Positions 1 to 8,242 of a stretch of DNA of 64,000 bases are shown one piece after another (position 1 is the stretch's first letter; the number at the start of each line of letters is the position of its first letter). A program made the position numbers and the translations under genes. The notes under the pieces were generated by a model. The model was given only the letters and a program-made list of their open reading frames with translations. It was not told the origin of the DNA and did not search any database. Source of the DNA: an uncultured Eubacteriales bacterium (GTDB taxonomy: Bacteria > Bacillota > Clostridia > Oscillospirales > Acutalibacteraceae); the NCBI GenBank assembly GCA_949296825.1, contig CASFQZ010000085.1:70822-134821 (forward strand), in the 5' to 3' direction.

Positions 1-1342
1 CGGCATCCGCGCTGAAAGAAAGAGTAAACAGCCGTTTATCCCAATCGGTAGAAAATGAAAGGATATGACCGGCAATCGCGCGGGGATACGGACGGGACAA
101 ATAGCCCATAATATCCGAATCCTCCATGCCGTCGGTATAACACCAATAGGTCTGGCTCCAGCAGTTGCCGTCAAACTTATGGAGAAGATGGGCAAGATGA
201 GAATAGTTGCTGCCTTCATCTGAATAGAAGCCGCCCCACTCGCCAACCACCACCGGCACATTCAAACGTGCCTGGGTGCGCTCATGCTCATCGAAAATAT
301 GATCCACACGCTCATTGCTCGCATCGTTGTAAGCCGGGGTATCCACCATTAAATCATAGCCATGAGGCGCGAAAACCAAATCCGGCTCCGGCGTACCGTC
401 CCGATAGACAAGCCGGGGCGTGCTGCACGGAATGCCAAGGTTGGAATAATAACAGTTTTCCATCATGATCACGCCGCGCCCGGTTACCTGACGAATGGAC
501 GAAGCGACCTTGCGGAAGAAGGGATAGTAATACTGCACGTCAAATTCGCGGATAATCGGCGCTGCTTTTTTTATAATCGACTGATAGACCACCGGATCAT
601 TGAGCACATTGATCAATTCGCCGCGTTTGTCGGCATCCAACAGCTCCTTGATCAGCTCCGGTTTATTGACACGCTTGCTGGTCAGAACCGTAGAGGCAAT
701 GCCCATCACCAGACGGCGGAATGCCTTGCCGCCGGAGGAGCCGGGGAAGGGCTCATTAAAAATATCAAAACCAAACAGGTTGGGCTTATCCTGAAAACGC
801 TCGGCAACATGCGCCCACATATCGCAGAAATAATCCTGAAGTCCCTTGCCATCCACCCTGGCGTTGTTCCAGAAATTATCAAAGGCGGTATGGCAGGCGC
901 CGGGGAAGAAATATCCCTCCGCCCAGACAAATTTCGGCTTTTGCGGCGCCTTTCCGCCGGAAAGATATGCCCATTTCGGCGCGCCGTCACCGCCCCAGGG
1001 CAGATCATAGCTGCCGTAGAGGTCCTGATGCATATCCAGAAAGCAATCAATGTCATATTTGGCACAAATGTCCATGAAGTTGGCGTAAAAGTCCAAATAT
1101 TCCTCGTTATAAACGCCGGGCTGCGGCTCCACAAACTCCCAGATCAAACCAAGACGGATCAGATTGATTCCCTTAGCGCTTAATTTGCGGACCAGTTCTT
1201 CATCCCAGTGCTCCGGAACAATGGCGGCAAGCCCCTCTTTCTCGGGATCATGGCTTTTACGAACCATATTGATGCCGTTAAAGATTCGCTCTCTGCCTTT
1301 TTCATCCACCAGAGCGCGTCCGTTCACATGATAATTACCCAC
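1..1342 (-). CDS. GH5 glycosidase, endoglycoceramidase-like (3' end outside window)
   Basis: About 447 residues are present and the frame stays open to the window edge, so the C-terminus is missing. The start chosen is GTG at 1342, eight bases after an AGGAGG. Seen: a GH5-type barrel with the acid/base motif NEP (E at about residue 197, in FDIFNEPFPGS), the putative nucleophile in VVGEWGG (E at about 368), and the pattern MHQDLYG followed by GDGAPKWA. The last pattern is typical of endoglycoceramidases, which release the glycan from glycosphingolipids. No signal peptide is visible, so the enzyme may be cytoplasmic. Family membership is fairly sure. The glycolipid substrate is inferred; another beta-glucoside or steryl glucoside is possible. 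A tRNA gene with its own terminator lies just upstream, so this gene probably starts a separate transcript. Confidence 0.75.
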   Translation of the reverse strand, partial: MGNYHVNGRALVDEKGRERIFNGINMVRKSHDPEKEGLAAIVPEHWDEELVRKLSAKGINLIRLGLIWEFVEPQPGVYNEEYLDFYANFMDICAKYDIDCFLDMHQDLYGSYDLPWGGDGAPKWAYLSGGKAPQKPKFVWAEGYFFPGACHTAFDNFWNNARVDGKGLQDYFCDMWAHVAERFQDKPNLFGFDIFNEPFPGSSGGKAFRRLVMGIASTVLTSKRVNKPELIKELLDADKRGELINVLNDPVVYQSIIKKAAPIIREFDVQYYYPFFRKVASSIRQVTGRGVIMMENCYYSNLGIPCSTPRLVYRDGTPEPDLVFAPHGYDLMVDTPAYNDASNERVDHIFDEHERTQARLNVPVVVGEWGGFYSDEGSNYSHLAHLLHKFDGNCWSQTYWCYTDGMEDSDIMGYLSRPYPRAIAGHILSFSTDWDKRLFTLSFSADA

Positions 1343-1371
1343 GGATAAGACCTCCTCAGCATTTCGCGATT

Positions 1372-1404
1372 AAAAAACGCCCGCATTCACCGGGAATGCA
1401 GGCG
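1372..1404 (-). terminator. Rho-independent terminator of the tRNA-Thr gene
   Basis: An 11-bp stem (CGCCTGCATTC against GAATGCGGGCG, one G-U pair) is followed on the minus strand by six T. It begins directly after the CCA end of the tRNA. Confidence 0.85.
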
Positions 1405-1480
<76 letters not shown>

Positions 1481-1539
1481 GTTACCCATGCGGCGTTGTA
1501 CCGCAGCCCTCAGGAACCGTTTTCCCACGAGCAAGACAT

Positions 1540-1568
1540 ATTATACACACTTCACCAGCCGATGTCAA
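1540..1568 (-). promoter_or_regulatory. Sigma-A promoter of the tRNA-Thr gene
   Basis: On the minus strand TTGACA (1568-1563) and TATAAT (1545-1540) are separated by 17 bases: a perfect consensus, as expected for a stable RNA gene. Confidence 0.85.
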
Positions 1569-1632
1569 CTGTTTTTTTCAAAAAGTTCCGCTTTCCATCA
1601 TATCAACGACCAAAGCGTTCAAAACGACCGAA

Positions 1633-1652
1633 GCCTGCGCTTTGAGCGCAGG
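1633..1652 (-). terminator. Possible weak terminator hairpin after the lipid kinase gene
   Basis: A perfect 8-bp stem, CCTGCGCT/AGCGCAGG with a 3-nt loop, lies just past the lipid kinase stop codon. On the minus strand no clean T-run follows, so termination here is uncertain. Confidence 0.3.
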
Positions 1653-1657
1653 GTATT

Positions 1658-2617
1658 TTATGGATTGATGGGGCGGGAATCGCTGATTTTTCCGGAAGCG
1701 ACGTCTTCAAAATAGTGGGAGGTGGTGGGAATGATAAAGCGGACGGCTTTTTCAACGATTTTCATGGTGGATTCCTTGACATACTGGATCTCGCCATCTA
1801 CATTCACCACCGAGGTTTCGTCGCTGGTGATATGAATTTTTTTGCCGCGTTTGAAGATGGTGCGATCCCAGCCCAGATGCTTGCCGTTTTTATACGGACC
1901 GATCAAGGAGAGCATTTTGATACGGGGAATATCCTTTTTCACAATAACAAAATCCAGAAGACCGTCGTCGGGCATCGCCAGCGGTGCTGCCATGAAGCCG
2001 CCGCCGTACCAGCGGCTGTTGCCGACATAGGCAAACAGCACCTTCATGGTTTCTGCGGGACCATCGTCAATGGAAATGGTAAAGGTGTTTTCCATTTTTT
2101 TTATGAAGCAATACAGAAGAGAAGCAATATATGCCGCCTCCCCGTTGAGCCAGGGAAGCTTTTTGAAGCTCGCCTGTTTATCACAGACATTGGCGTCAAA
2201 GCCCATGGAGCACTGGTTGATTGCGTATTTGCCGTTGCACCAGATCGCATCCAGCACCGTCGCCTTGCCGTCCATCTGCGCGCCGATATCAGCGAACATT
2301 TCCCGACTGCCAAACAGACGGATAAAATCATTACCGGAGCCAAGGGGCACGGAGGCGATCTCCACATGGTCATGCCCGATGGCGCCGTTAACGACGTCAT
2401 AGAGTGTGCCGTCGCCGCCGCAGGCGTATACGCGCAGCGGCTCGGTGGTGGATTCGGCAACCTTGCGCGTATAGGTTTCACCGTCGCCTGCGGCGGAAGT
2501 CAGGTGAATTTCATAATCCGCACCGCGCTGCTTACAGGCGCGTTCTATCTCCGGCACCGCCAGCGCCGCTGCCTTTCCTTTTCCTGCCATGGGGTTGACA
2601 ATAAACAGATGTTTCAT
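1658..2617 (-). CDS. Diacylglycerol kinase-family lipid kinase (YegS/BmrU type)
   Basis: 319 residues, usual length for the DAGK catalytic family. The N-terminus FIVNPMAGKGK and the nucleotide loop CGGDGTLYDVVNG (about residues 60-72) are the family signature, followed by PLGSGNDFIR. The C-terminal half is the beta-sandwich lipid-binding domain. Such enzymes phosphorylate diacylglycerol or related membrane lipids with ATP at the cytoplasmic face. The start at 2617 is preferred over an upstream in-frame codon at 2662 because GGAGG sits nine bases before it and homologues begin at MKHLFIVNP. It is third in a minus-strand operon after mgtE and the THUMP methyltransferase, only 5 bases after the latter. 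Exact lipid substrate is unknown. Confidence 0.9.
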   Translation of the reverse strand: MKHLFIVNPMAGKGKAAALAVPEIERACKQRGADYEIHLTSAAGDGETYTRKVAESTTEPLRVYACGGDGTLYDVVNGAIGHDHVEIASVPLGSGNDFIRLFGSREMFADIGAQMDGKATVLDAIWCNGKYAINQCSMGFDANVCDKQASFKKLPWLNGEAAYIASLLYCFIKKMENTFTISIDDGPAETMKVLFAYVGNSRWYGGGFMAAPLAMPDDGLLDFVIVKKDIPRIKMLSLIGPYKNGKHLGWDRTIFKRGKKIHITSDETSVVNVDGEIQYVKESTMKIVEKAVRFIIPTTSHYFEDVASGKISDSRPINP

Positions 2618-2622
2618 TGTTT

Positions 2623-3756
2623 TCAGCCTCCGATCGGTTTGAAATACATATAATACTGACATTTGATCATGCCATTGTAAAGCTTTCTGCGTTTGTCCGC
2701 TTTTCTGCCGAAAAGCTGTTCAAAATGCTCATCCGGCGAAATAATAGAATAGGTCCAGCCCCGCTCCGGCAGAAATTTTTCACCCATGATCCGGTAAATT
2801 TCTTCCGCCTCTTTGATGTCCAGCAGCCGCTCGCCATAAGGGGGATTGACGATTACGGTGCCTTTTTCCGAATGCTTTTGAAACGCACGAAGATCCGCCT
2901 TTTCAAAAGTGATAAATTTCTCAACGCCTCCACGGCGGGCATTACCGGACGCCAGCTCCAGGCTTCTGCGATCAATATCGGACGCAAAGACATGAAACTG
3001 CGGCTCCGACTTTTGCAGGGACTGCGCCCGCTCCTTTTCCTGTCGCCAGAGGCGGTCGGGAAAATGGCACCAGTGCCGGGCGGTAAAATCCCGAAACAGC
3101 CCCGGTGCGATATTCAGCGCCAGCAGCGCACCCTCGATCGGAATGGTGCCGGAGCCGCACATCGGATCATAGAGCGTGTGGTACCCTCGCAGATGAGAAA
3201 AACGACAGAGCGCCGCCGCCAGCGTTTCCCGGATCGGCGCGGCATTGGCGGCAGGACGATAACCGCGCTTATGCAGCCCCTCGCCGCTGGTATCAATCAT
3301 CAGCGAAACATGATCCTTGAGAATGGAAAACTGAATCTGATACAGATCACCGGTTTCCTCGAACCATGGAATATGATATACCTGCTTAAGCCGCTCGACC
3401 ACGGCTTTTTTTATAATGGACTGGCAGTCTCGTACGCTGAACAGCCGGGAGTTGAGAGAATAGCCCTTGACCGGAAACCGGTCGGTCTTGCCGATCCACC
3501 GCTCCCAGGGCAGAGCCTTGACACCCTCAAACAGCGATTCAAAAGTAACCGCATGAAATTCGCCGATCAAAAGAAGGATCCGCTCGGCATAACGGCTGCA
3601 AAAATTAGCGCGGATCAGCGTTTGCGCATCTCCGGAAAAGAGCACCCTGCCATTTTCCGCCTGCACATTCTGCGCAGACAAGTCGCGCAGCTCCTCTGCC
3701 AAAGGCGCTTCCAACCCAAACAAGCAGGGCGCGGCAAATCGGTAATTCAAAAACAT
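2623..3756 (-). CDS. ypsC: THUMP-domain class I RNA methyltransferase (RlmL/YpsC family)
   Basis: 377 residues, close to YpsC of Bacillus (about 385) and equivalent to the N-terminal half of RlmL. The N-terminal third is a THUMP-like RNA-binding region. The Rossmann methyltransferase core has the SAM-binding DPMCGSGTIPIEGA motif (about residues 195-208) and the catalytic NPPYGERL motif (about 305-312). The family makes N2-methylguanosine in 23S rRNA; the exact site in this group is not established from sequence. The start is ATG 3756, after AAAGGG. It lies 15 bases downstream of mgtE and 5 bases before the lipid kinase, so the three are probably cotranscribed. Confidence 0.9.
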   Translation of the reverse strand: MFLNYRFAAPCLFGLEAPLAEELRDLSAQNVQAENGRVLFSGDAQTLIRANFCSRYAERILLLIGEFHAVTFESLFEGVKALPWERWIGKTDRFPVKGYSLNSRLFSVRDCQSIIKKAVVERLKQVYHIPWFEETGDLYQIQFSILKDHVSLMIDTSGEGLHKRGYRPAANAAPIRETLAAALCRFSHLRGYHTLYDPMCGSGTIPIEGALLALNIAPGLFRDFTARHWCHFPDRLWRQEKERAQSLQKSEPQFHVFASDIDRRSLELASGNARRGGVEKFITFEKADLRAFQKHSEKGTVIVNPPYGERLLDIKEAEEIYRIMGEKFLPERGWTYSIISPDEHFEQLFGRKADKRRKLYNGMIKCQYYMYFKPIGG

Positions 3757-3771
3757 CGACCCTTTCGGACG

Positions 3772-5109
3772 CTATGCGGCGATATGAAGTATCCCCGTCG
3801 CGATGGTAAAGTAAAGGAACATGGAGCAGGCGTCCACAATGGTGGAAATAAAGGGAGTCGCCATGATCGCAGGATCCACATGGATCTTTTTTGCCAGCAT
3901 CGGCAGCGAGCAGCCCAGCAATTTAGAAAATACAACGGTACATATCAGCGTCAAAAAGATAACCAGCGCCAACCGAAAATCGTGATATTGAACAAACACG
4001 CGCAGACCGTTCATCAGCCCCAGCGCGACGGCGCAGATCAGCGCCACGCGAAATTCTTTCCAAGCGACGCGAAAATAGTCCCTACCCTTAATCTCATCTG
4101 TCGCCATGCCGCGAATGACCAGAGTAGAGGACTGGCTGCCGCTGTTGCCGCCGGTGCCGCTGATCATGGTCATAAAGGAAACCAGTATCGGGTAGGCGGT
4201 AAACGCCGCGTCAAAATGATTGATGATCGCACCGGAAAGCATGGAAGAAAACATCAGCACCGTCAGCCAGACAATGCGATTCTTGGCGTGCTTAAATACA
4301 GAGGTTTTGAAATAGGTATCATCGGACGGATTGACAGCCGCCATAATCTCGAAATCTTCGGCGTTCTCTTCCTGCAGAACATCCATGGCGTCATCAATGG
4401 TGACAATGCCGACCAGTCGATTTTCGGAATCAACAACCGGAAGCGCCAGAAAGTGATATTTATCGAAGGTTTTCGCCACATCCTCCTTATCGTCAAGGGT
4501 GTGGGCGGAAATGATATTGGTCTGCATAATCTCCGACAACACCGTGTCGCCCTTGGCAATCAGCAAATCCTTGACCGTCACAATGCCAATCAGATGGCGG
4601 GTGTCGTCCAATACATAACAGGTGTAAATTGTTTCCTTGTCAATGGCGTCGCGGCGAATCTTTTCGATGGCGGCATCCACCGTCATATTGCCGCGCAAAT
4701 CGACAAATTCAATGGTCATCAGACTGCCGGCGCTGTCATCGGGATATTGCAGAATTTCATTGATCAGCTTGCGCTGATGGGGATCGGTTGTTTTCAGAAT
4801 ACGCCGCACAATCGTTGCGGGCATTTCGCTGACCAGATCAACCGTATCGTCCAGAAACAATTCGGCAATCACATTTTCCAGCTCGCTGTCGGTCAGGCTG
4901 GTAATCAGCTTTTCCTGGTCATCCGGCTGGAGATAGGCAAAAACATCCGCCGCCTTATCCTTTGGCAGCAGCCGGAAAACCTTGAGCATGTCCTCCCTGT
5001 TGAGCTCCGCCATCAGCAGGGAGAGATCGACGGGATTCATGACATCCAAAAGATCAAAAAGGCTTTTATACTTGCGCTGTTCAATCAACGCAACGACTTC
5101 ATCTTTCAC
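3772..5109 (-). CDS. mgtE: Magnesium transporter MgtE
   Basis: 445 residues, full family length. In order: the MgtE N domain of helical repeats (about 1-125), a tandem CBS pair (about 130-250) that senses cytosolic Mg2+, and a five-helix C-terminal pore domain (about 280-445) containing the conserved SFMTMISGTGGNSGSQ stretch. Family role: gated Mg2+ uptake through the cytoplasmic membrane. The start is GTG at 5109, seven bases after AGGAGG. The roughly 170-nt leader carries a probable M-box riboswitch and a sigma-A promoter, which fits magnesium-repressed expression. Two downstream genes, a THUMP methyltransferase and a lipid kinase, follow closely and may share this control. Confidence 0.95.
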   Translation of the reverse strand: MKDEVVALIEQRKYKSLFDLLDVMNPVDLSLLMAELNREDMLKVFRLLPKDKAADVFAYLQPDDQEKLITSLTDSELENVIAELFLDDTVDLVSEMPATIVRRILKTTDPHQRKLINEILQYPDDSAGSLMTIEFVDLRGNMTVDAAIEKIRRDAIDKETIYTCYVLDDTRHLIGIVTVKDLLIAKGDTVLSEIMQTNIISAHTLDDKEDVAKTFDKYHFLALPVVDSENRLVGIVTIDDAMDVLQEENAEDFEIMAAVNPSDDTYFKTSVFKHAKNRIVWLTVLMFSSMLSGAIINHFDAAFTAYPILVSFMTMISGTGGNSGSQSSTLVIRGMATDEIKGRDYFRVAWKEFRVALICAVALGLMNGLRVFVQYHDFRLALVIFLTLICTVVFSKLLGCSLPMLAKKIHVDPAIMATPFISTIVDACSMFLYFTIATGILHIAA

Positions 5110-5134
5110 AAAAAGACCTCCTCATCAAATCTTT

Positions 5135-5272
5135 ACAAGACAGGATAAGGAGCATAAAAGATTCAGCTTTTCCCGTAAAAAAGACGAGAAAAACGGACCG
5201 GGTTCTTATGCTTCCTGCTCCATCGGTGGCGTCTACTGCCGGGGCCAGCGTCCATTTCCTCATCTCCTTTTA
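5135..5272 (-). promoter_or_regulatory. Probable M-box (ykoK) Mg2+ riboswitch in the mgtE leader
   Basis: The minus-strand leader between the promoter and mgtE contains, in order, GATGAGG, ACGCTG, GACGCCA, GCAGGA, CATAAG, AGCTGAAT and a distal strand TTATGCTCCTTATCCTG that can pair back to GCAGGAAGCATAA. The invariant GACGCCA and CATAAG elements and their order match my memory of the M-box consensus, and the downstream gene is the classical target. The 5' part deviates from consensus (GATGAGG for GGTGAGG, shorter P2). Whether control is by termination or by hiding the AGGAGG is not clear; no strong terminator with a T-run is seen. Confidence 0.6.
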
Positions 5273-5286
5273 CAAGCACTATATTT

Positions 5287-5315
5287 ATTCTAATCGTTTC
5301 CACTGCACCTGTCAA
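5287..5315 (-). promoter_or_regulatory. Sigma-A promoter of the mgtE operon
   Basis: TTGACA (5315-5310), 17-base spacer, TAGAAT (5292-5287) on the minus strand. Transcription would begin near 5280, just before the riboswitch. Confidence 0.75.
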
Positions 5316-5333
5316 GAAAAATATCCATAGAAT

Positions 5334-5361
5334 CATAATTATAAAAATCGTGTCATACTTT
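5334..5361 (+). promoter_or_regulatory. Candidate sigma-E promoter for the spoIVFA-spoIVFB pair
   Basis: CATAATT (5334-5340), 13-base spacer, CATACTTT (5354-5361) resembles the sporulation sigma-E pattern (about ATATT and CATACA-T). It lies 25 bases before the first gene. Both elements are imperfect. Confidence 0.35.
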
Positions 5362-5385
5362 TTTTACAGGAAAGGACGGAGACGC

Positions 5386-6162
5386 ATGAGTGAAAACAAA
5401 AAAGATTTTTTTGTAAAAATGACCACGGTTCAATTTATCCTTTGCTTTCTGGTTTTTGGCATCTGTTTCGGCTACAGCCGTCTGTCCCCGGAAAACGGTG
5501 AACGGTTTCTGGCGGAATACCGGGCGTTGAGCGAAAAGAAATGGACCGTGGACGACTGGAAAGGTCTCCTGCCTCTGACGGAAGAAGCGCAGCCGCAGCT
5601 GCCGGCAGAGGAACCAACCGAAGAAATCACAGAAGAAGCAACCCGGGAAACCGCTGCGACATTGCCGGATGAAGTTCTCTCTGAGCCGGCGCTCGCCCTC
5701 GCAGAGCCCCTTGGCGCCTCCGCTTCCTATCTTTCGCAGAAGCTGACAGCCGAGCCTGTTTTTCCGGTTGACGGATGGATCAGCTCCTCCTTTGGCAAAC
5801 GCATCTCTCCCATTGATGCCTACGACGAAGACCATAAGGGCGTGGACATCGCCGCAAAAGCGGGCACGGACATTCATGCCGTGATGGACGGCGTGGTCTC
5901 TCTGGTGGACGAGACGCCGGGCAGGGGGAAATTTTTAATGATCGACCACAAAAACACAACGGAGGAAAAAATTCAGACACTCTATCAGCATTGCTCCGAA
6001 ATTCTGGTCAAGGAGGGCACGGTAATCCGTGCCGGAGAAACCATCGCCCGCGTAGGCAGCACCGGCGACAGCACCGGACCGCACCTGCATCTGGAATATC
6101 GCGTCAACGGCGAATGCCTGAACCCCATAAGCGAACTGTTTTCAGATCTATATGCGTTGTAA
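5386..6162 (+). CDS. spoIVFA: SpoIVFA-like membrane-anchored M23 (LytM) protein
   Basis: 258 residues. One N-terminal membrane helix (about 11-30), an acidic Glu/Pro/Thr-rich linker (about 65-105), then a LytM/M23 domain (about 125-250). The M23 residues are all present: H150 and D154 in HKGVD, H202 in YQH, and H233/H235 in HLHLEY. It overlaps by 11 bases an M50 protease gene, the arrangement of SpoIVFA-SpoIVFB, in which SpoIVFA anchors and restrains the intramembrane protease that activates sigma-K. SpoIIQ has the same architecture but is not normally paired with an M50 protease. The start ATG 5386 follows GGACGGAG; an upstream in-frame codon at 5350 has no ribosome site. The name rests mainly on context. 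Confidence 0.7.
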   Translation: MSENKKDFFVKMTTVQFILCFLVFGICFGYSRLSPENGERFLAEYRALSEKKWTVDDWKGLLPLTEEAQPQLPAEEPTEEITEEATRETAATLPDEVLSEPALALAEPLGASASYLSQKLTAEPVFPVDGWISSSFGKRISPIDAYDEDHKGVDIAAKAGTDIHAVMDGVVSLVDETPGRGKFLMIDHKNTTEEKIQTLYQHCSEILVKEGTVIRAGETIARVGSTGDSTGPHLHLEYRVNGECLNPISELFSDLYAL

Positions 6163-6745
6163 GCTCGGGAAGCTGCATCTGGAGATCGGCGTGCCGGAAT
6201 TGACACTGGCGGCGCTAATGATCACGCACAAAGGAAAAGATATTCTGCTGTCGGCATTCCTGGCAGCAGCCCTGCACGAAGGCGGTCATCTTTTGATGAT
6301 GCGCCTGCTAAAAAAGAACGCCGGTTCCCTTCGCATAACGCCCTTTGGTGCGCGGATCACCTATCCCCGAGAGCAGCTGTTTTCCTACCGGCAGGACGGG
6401 CTGATTGCCTGCGCGGGTCCTGCCGGCAGTTTTCTTGCGGCACTTTTTTTATTGCAGTCTCCCCTGCCCATTTTCAGGAGAACCGGCGCCGTCAGTCTTC
6501 TGTTGGGCGCAATCAATCTGCTTTTAGCAAAACCCCTGGACGGCGAACGGATTTTTCGCGCGCTGCCGGCGGTGCAGCGCAGCAAAAAAAGCGGCTCTCT
6601 TTGCAGAAAAGCCGCTTTTTGCAGTATTCTGGTTGCCTTACTCTTAACCGCCGCATCGATTTCCTTCGGGGTTGGCGGCGCTTCTCCGGCGGTCTTTAGC
6701 GCCTATTTGCTTTGTTATGCGATCCGGGAAGATCAGACCGATTGA
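6152..6745 (+). CDS. spoIVFB: SpoIVFB-like site-2 (M50) intramembrane metalloprotease
   Basis: 197 residues, several hydrophobic helices. The zinc motif HEGGH is at 42-46, and the second M50 motif appears as NLLLAKPLDG (122-131), where D130 would complete the zinc site. The family cuts substrates within the membrane; SpoIVFB processes pro-sigma-K in the mother cell late in sporulation. The protein is much shorter than Bacillus SpoIVFB (about 288) and lacks the C-terminal CBS domain. The ATG overlaps the end of the M23 gene by 11 bases, implying coupling. Its 3' end overlaps the convergent galT by 13 bases. A generic M50 protease with another target remains possible. Confidence 0.75.
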   Translation: MRCKLGKLHLEIGVPELTLAALMITHKGKDILLSAFLAAALHEGGHLLMMRLLKKNAGSLRITPFGARITYPREQLFSYRQDGLIACAGPAGSFLAALFLLQSPLPIFRRTGAVSLLLGAINLLLAKPLDGERIFRALPAVQRSKKSGSLCRKAAFCSILVALLLTAASISFGVGGASPAVFSAYLLCYAIREDQTD

Positions 6746-8217
6746 AGGAAACGCAAAAACTGCTTTTGGCCCGCTTCGGTACGGGCGAAAACGCCGCACT
6801 GTTCCAAAATGGCGGCAAAAACCATGCCGATCTCCCGGCGCAGAATATCATGGATATTGTCTTTTGTGATCGTATGCTCCGCAGCAATCTTCCTTGCCCA
6901 GTCGGCGTGCTTGCCGATGATCTCATCCTGCGAAAAATCCCTGCCCTCCAGCATGGCGTCCGCCAGAAGTGCCATTTCCTTTTTCAGCCGGGCGGGCAGA
7001 ACCGCAAGCCCCATGACCTCGATCAGACCGATGTTCTCTTTTTTAATGTGATGATATTCCGGATGGGGATGATACACGCCGTCCGGATACAAATCGGTTG
7101 TGATGTTATTGCGCAGCACAAGGTCAATCTCGAACGCTTCCCCCCTGCGGCGCGCAATGGGCGTAATGGTATTATGGGGCACCCCGTCTGTCTCGTGGAA
7201 AATAAAGGCTTCCGAATCGGAATAAGCGCGCCAGGCGCAAAGCACCCGATCCGCCAGCTCGGTCAGCTCATCGGGGTCCGCCGCGGTCAGGCGCAGCACA
7301 GACATCGGCCACTTGACAATGCCCGCTTTGATTTGCGGAAAATCGGGGAAGTGAAATTCGGTTTCAACCGGCGCCTTTTCCATCGCAAAGGTATAATGAC
7401 CGCCCTGAAAATGCTCGTGAGAAAGGATAGAGCCGCCGACGATGGGCAGATCCGCATTAGAGCCGACAAAATAATGGGGGAACTGCCGCACAAAATCAAA
7501 GAGCTTACGAAACGCAGACCGATCGATTTTCATCGGCACATGGCTGCCGTTAAAAACGATGCAATGCTCGTGATAATAAACATAGGGCGAGTATTGTAAA
7601 TACCAGCGCGCGCCATCGATGGTCAGCGGAATGATGCGGTGGTTTTCCCGTGCCGGATGATCCAGTCTGCCGGCATAGCCCTCATTCTGCGGGCAGAGCA
7701 TACAGAGCGGATAGCTGCTTTTCGTCATTTTTGCCGCTGCGGCAATGGCTTTGGGGTCCTTTTCCGGCTTGGAAAGATTGATGGTAATGTCAATGTCGCC
7801 GTATTCCGTCGGGGTAATCCATTTGATATCGTTTTTCACCCGATATGTGCGGATGTAATCGGAGGCACGGGAAAAAGCGTAGTACCAATCTGTTGCCGCC
7901 TGCGGAGATTCCTTGTATTTTTCAAAAAACACCCGTCTTGTCTCGGAGGGGCGCGGCAAAAGGCAGTTCATGATCTTGGTATCAAACAGATCACGGTAGG
8001 TCACACTGTCTTCGCACAGCCCCTTTTGACAGGCATAATCCAGAATTGCAGCCAGAATCTCTTCCAGCGGCGCGTCGAGCGCCTTTTGCTGCACATAGGC
8101 GTCAAGCCCGAGACGCTCCAGCAGGAGGTTCACCGTATAGATTCGGTCCTCCGCCGTCAGAAGTCCCTGCTTTTCCCCGTATAAAACAAGCGAGGAGATC
8201 GCCTGCTGTATCTCCAT
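6733..8217 (-). CDS. galT: UDP-glucose--hexose-1-phosphate uridylyltransferase (GalT, Firmicute type)
   Basis: 494 residues, the length of the GalT type 2 family of Bacillota. Recognised from the N-terminal helical region, the phrase ITPTEYGDIDITINLSKPEKDPKAI-type core, the histidine cluster ILSHEHFQGG (active-site region, about residue 260) and LYPDGVYHPHPEYHHIKKENIGLIEVMG. It exchanges UDP between glucose-1-phosphate and galactose-1-phosphate in the Leloir pathway. The start at 8217 is preferred over 8226 because AAGGG is nine bases before it and abuts the other codon. Last gene of an operon with an alpha-glucosidase and an alpha/beta hydrolase; the galK partner is at 31.9 kb. Confidence 0.93.
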   Translation of the reverse strand: MEIQQAISSLVLYGEKQGLLTAEDRIYTVNLLLERLGLDAYVQQKALDAPLEEILAAILDYACQKGLCEDSVTYRDLFDTKIMNCLLPRPSETRRVFFEKYKESPQAATDWYYAFSRASDYIRTYRVKNDIKWITPTEYGDIDITINLSKPEKDPKAIAAAAKMTKSSYPLCMLCPQNEGYAGRLDHPARENHRIIPLTIDGARWYLQYSPYVYYHEHCIVFNGSHVPMKIDRSAFRKLFDFVRQFPHYFVGSNADLPIVGGSILSHEHFQGGHYTFAMEKAPVETEFHFPDFPQIKAGIVKWPMSVLRLTAADPDELTELADRVLCAWRAYSDSEAFIFHETDGVPHNTITPIARRRGEAFEIDLVLRNNITTDLYPDGVYHPHPEYHHIKKENIGLIEVMGLAVLPARLKKEMALLADAMLEGRDFSQDEIIGKHADWARKIAAEHTITKDNIHDILRREIGMVFAAILEQCGVFARTEAGQKQFLRFLQSV

Positions 8218-8242
8218 ATTAACCATCCCTTACGTTGCAGAA

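Noticed and set aside
2617..5148. 843-codon open frame on the plus strand
   Set aside because: It is antisense to the methyltransferase and mgtE, which have clear domains, motifs and ribosome sites. Its translation is basic, low in familiar motifs and has no ribosome site.
5386..6162. SpoIIQ as the identity of the M23 protein
   Set aside because: Same architecture, but the overlap with an M50 protease gene is the SpoIVFA-SpoIVFB arrangement.
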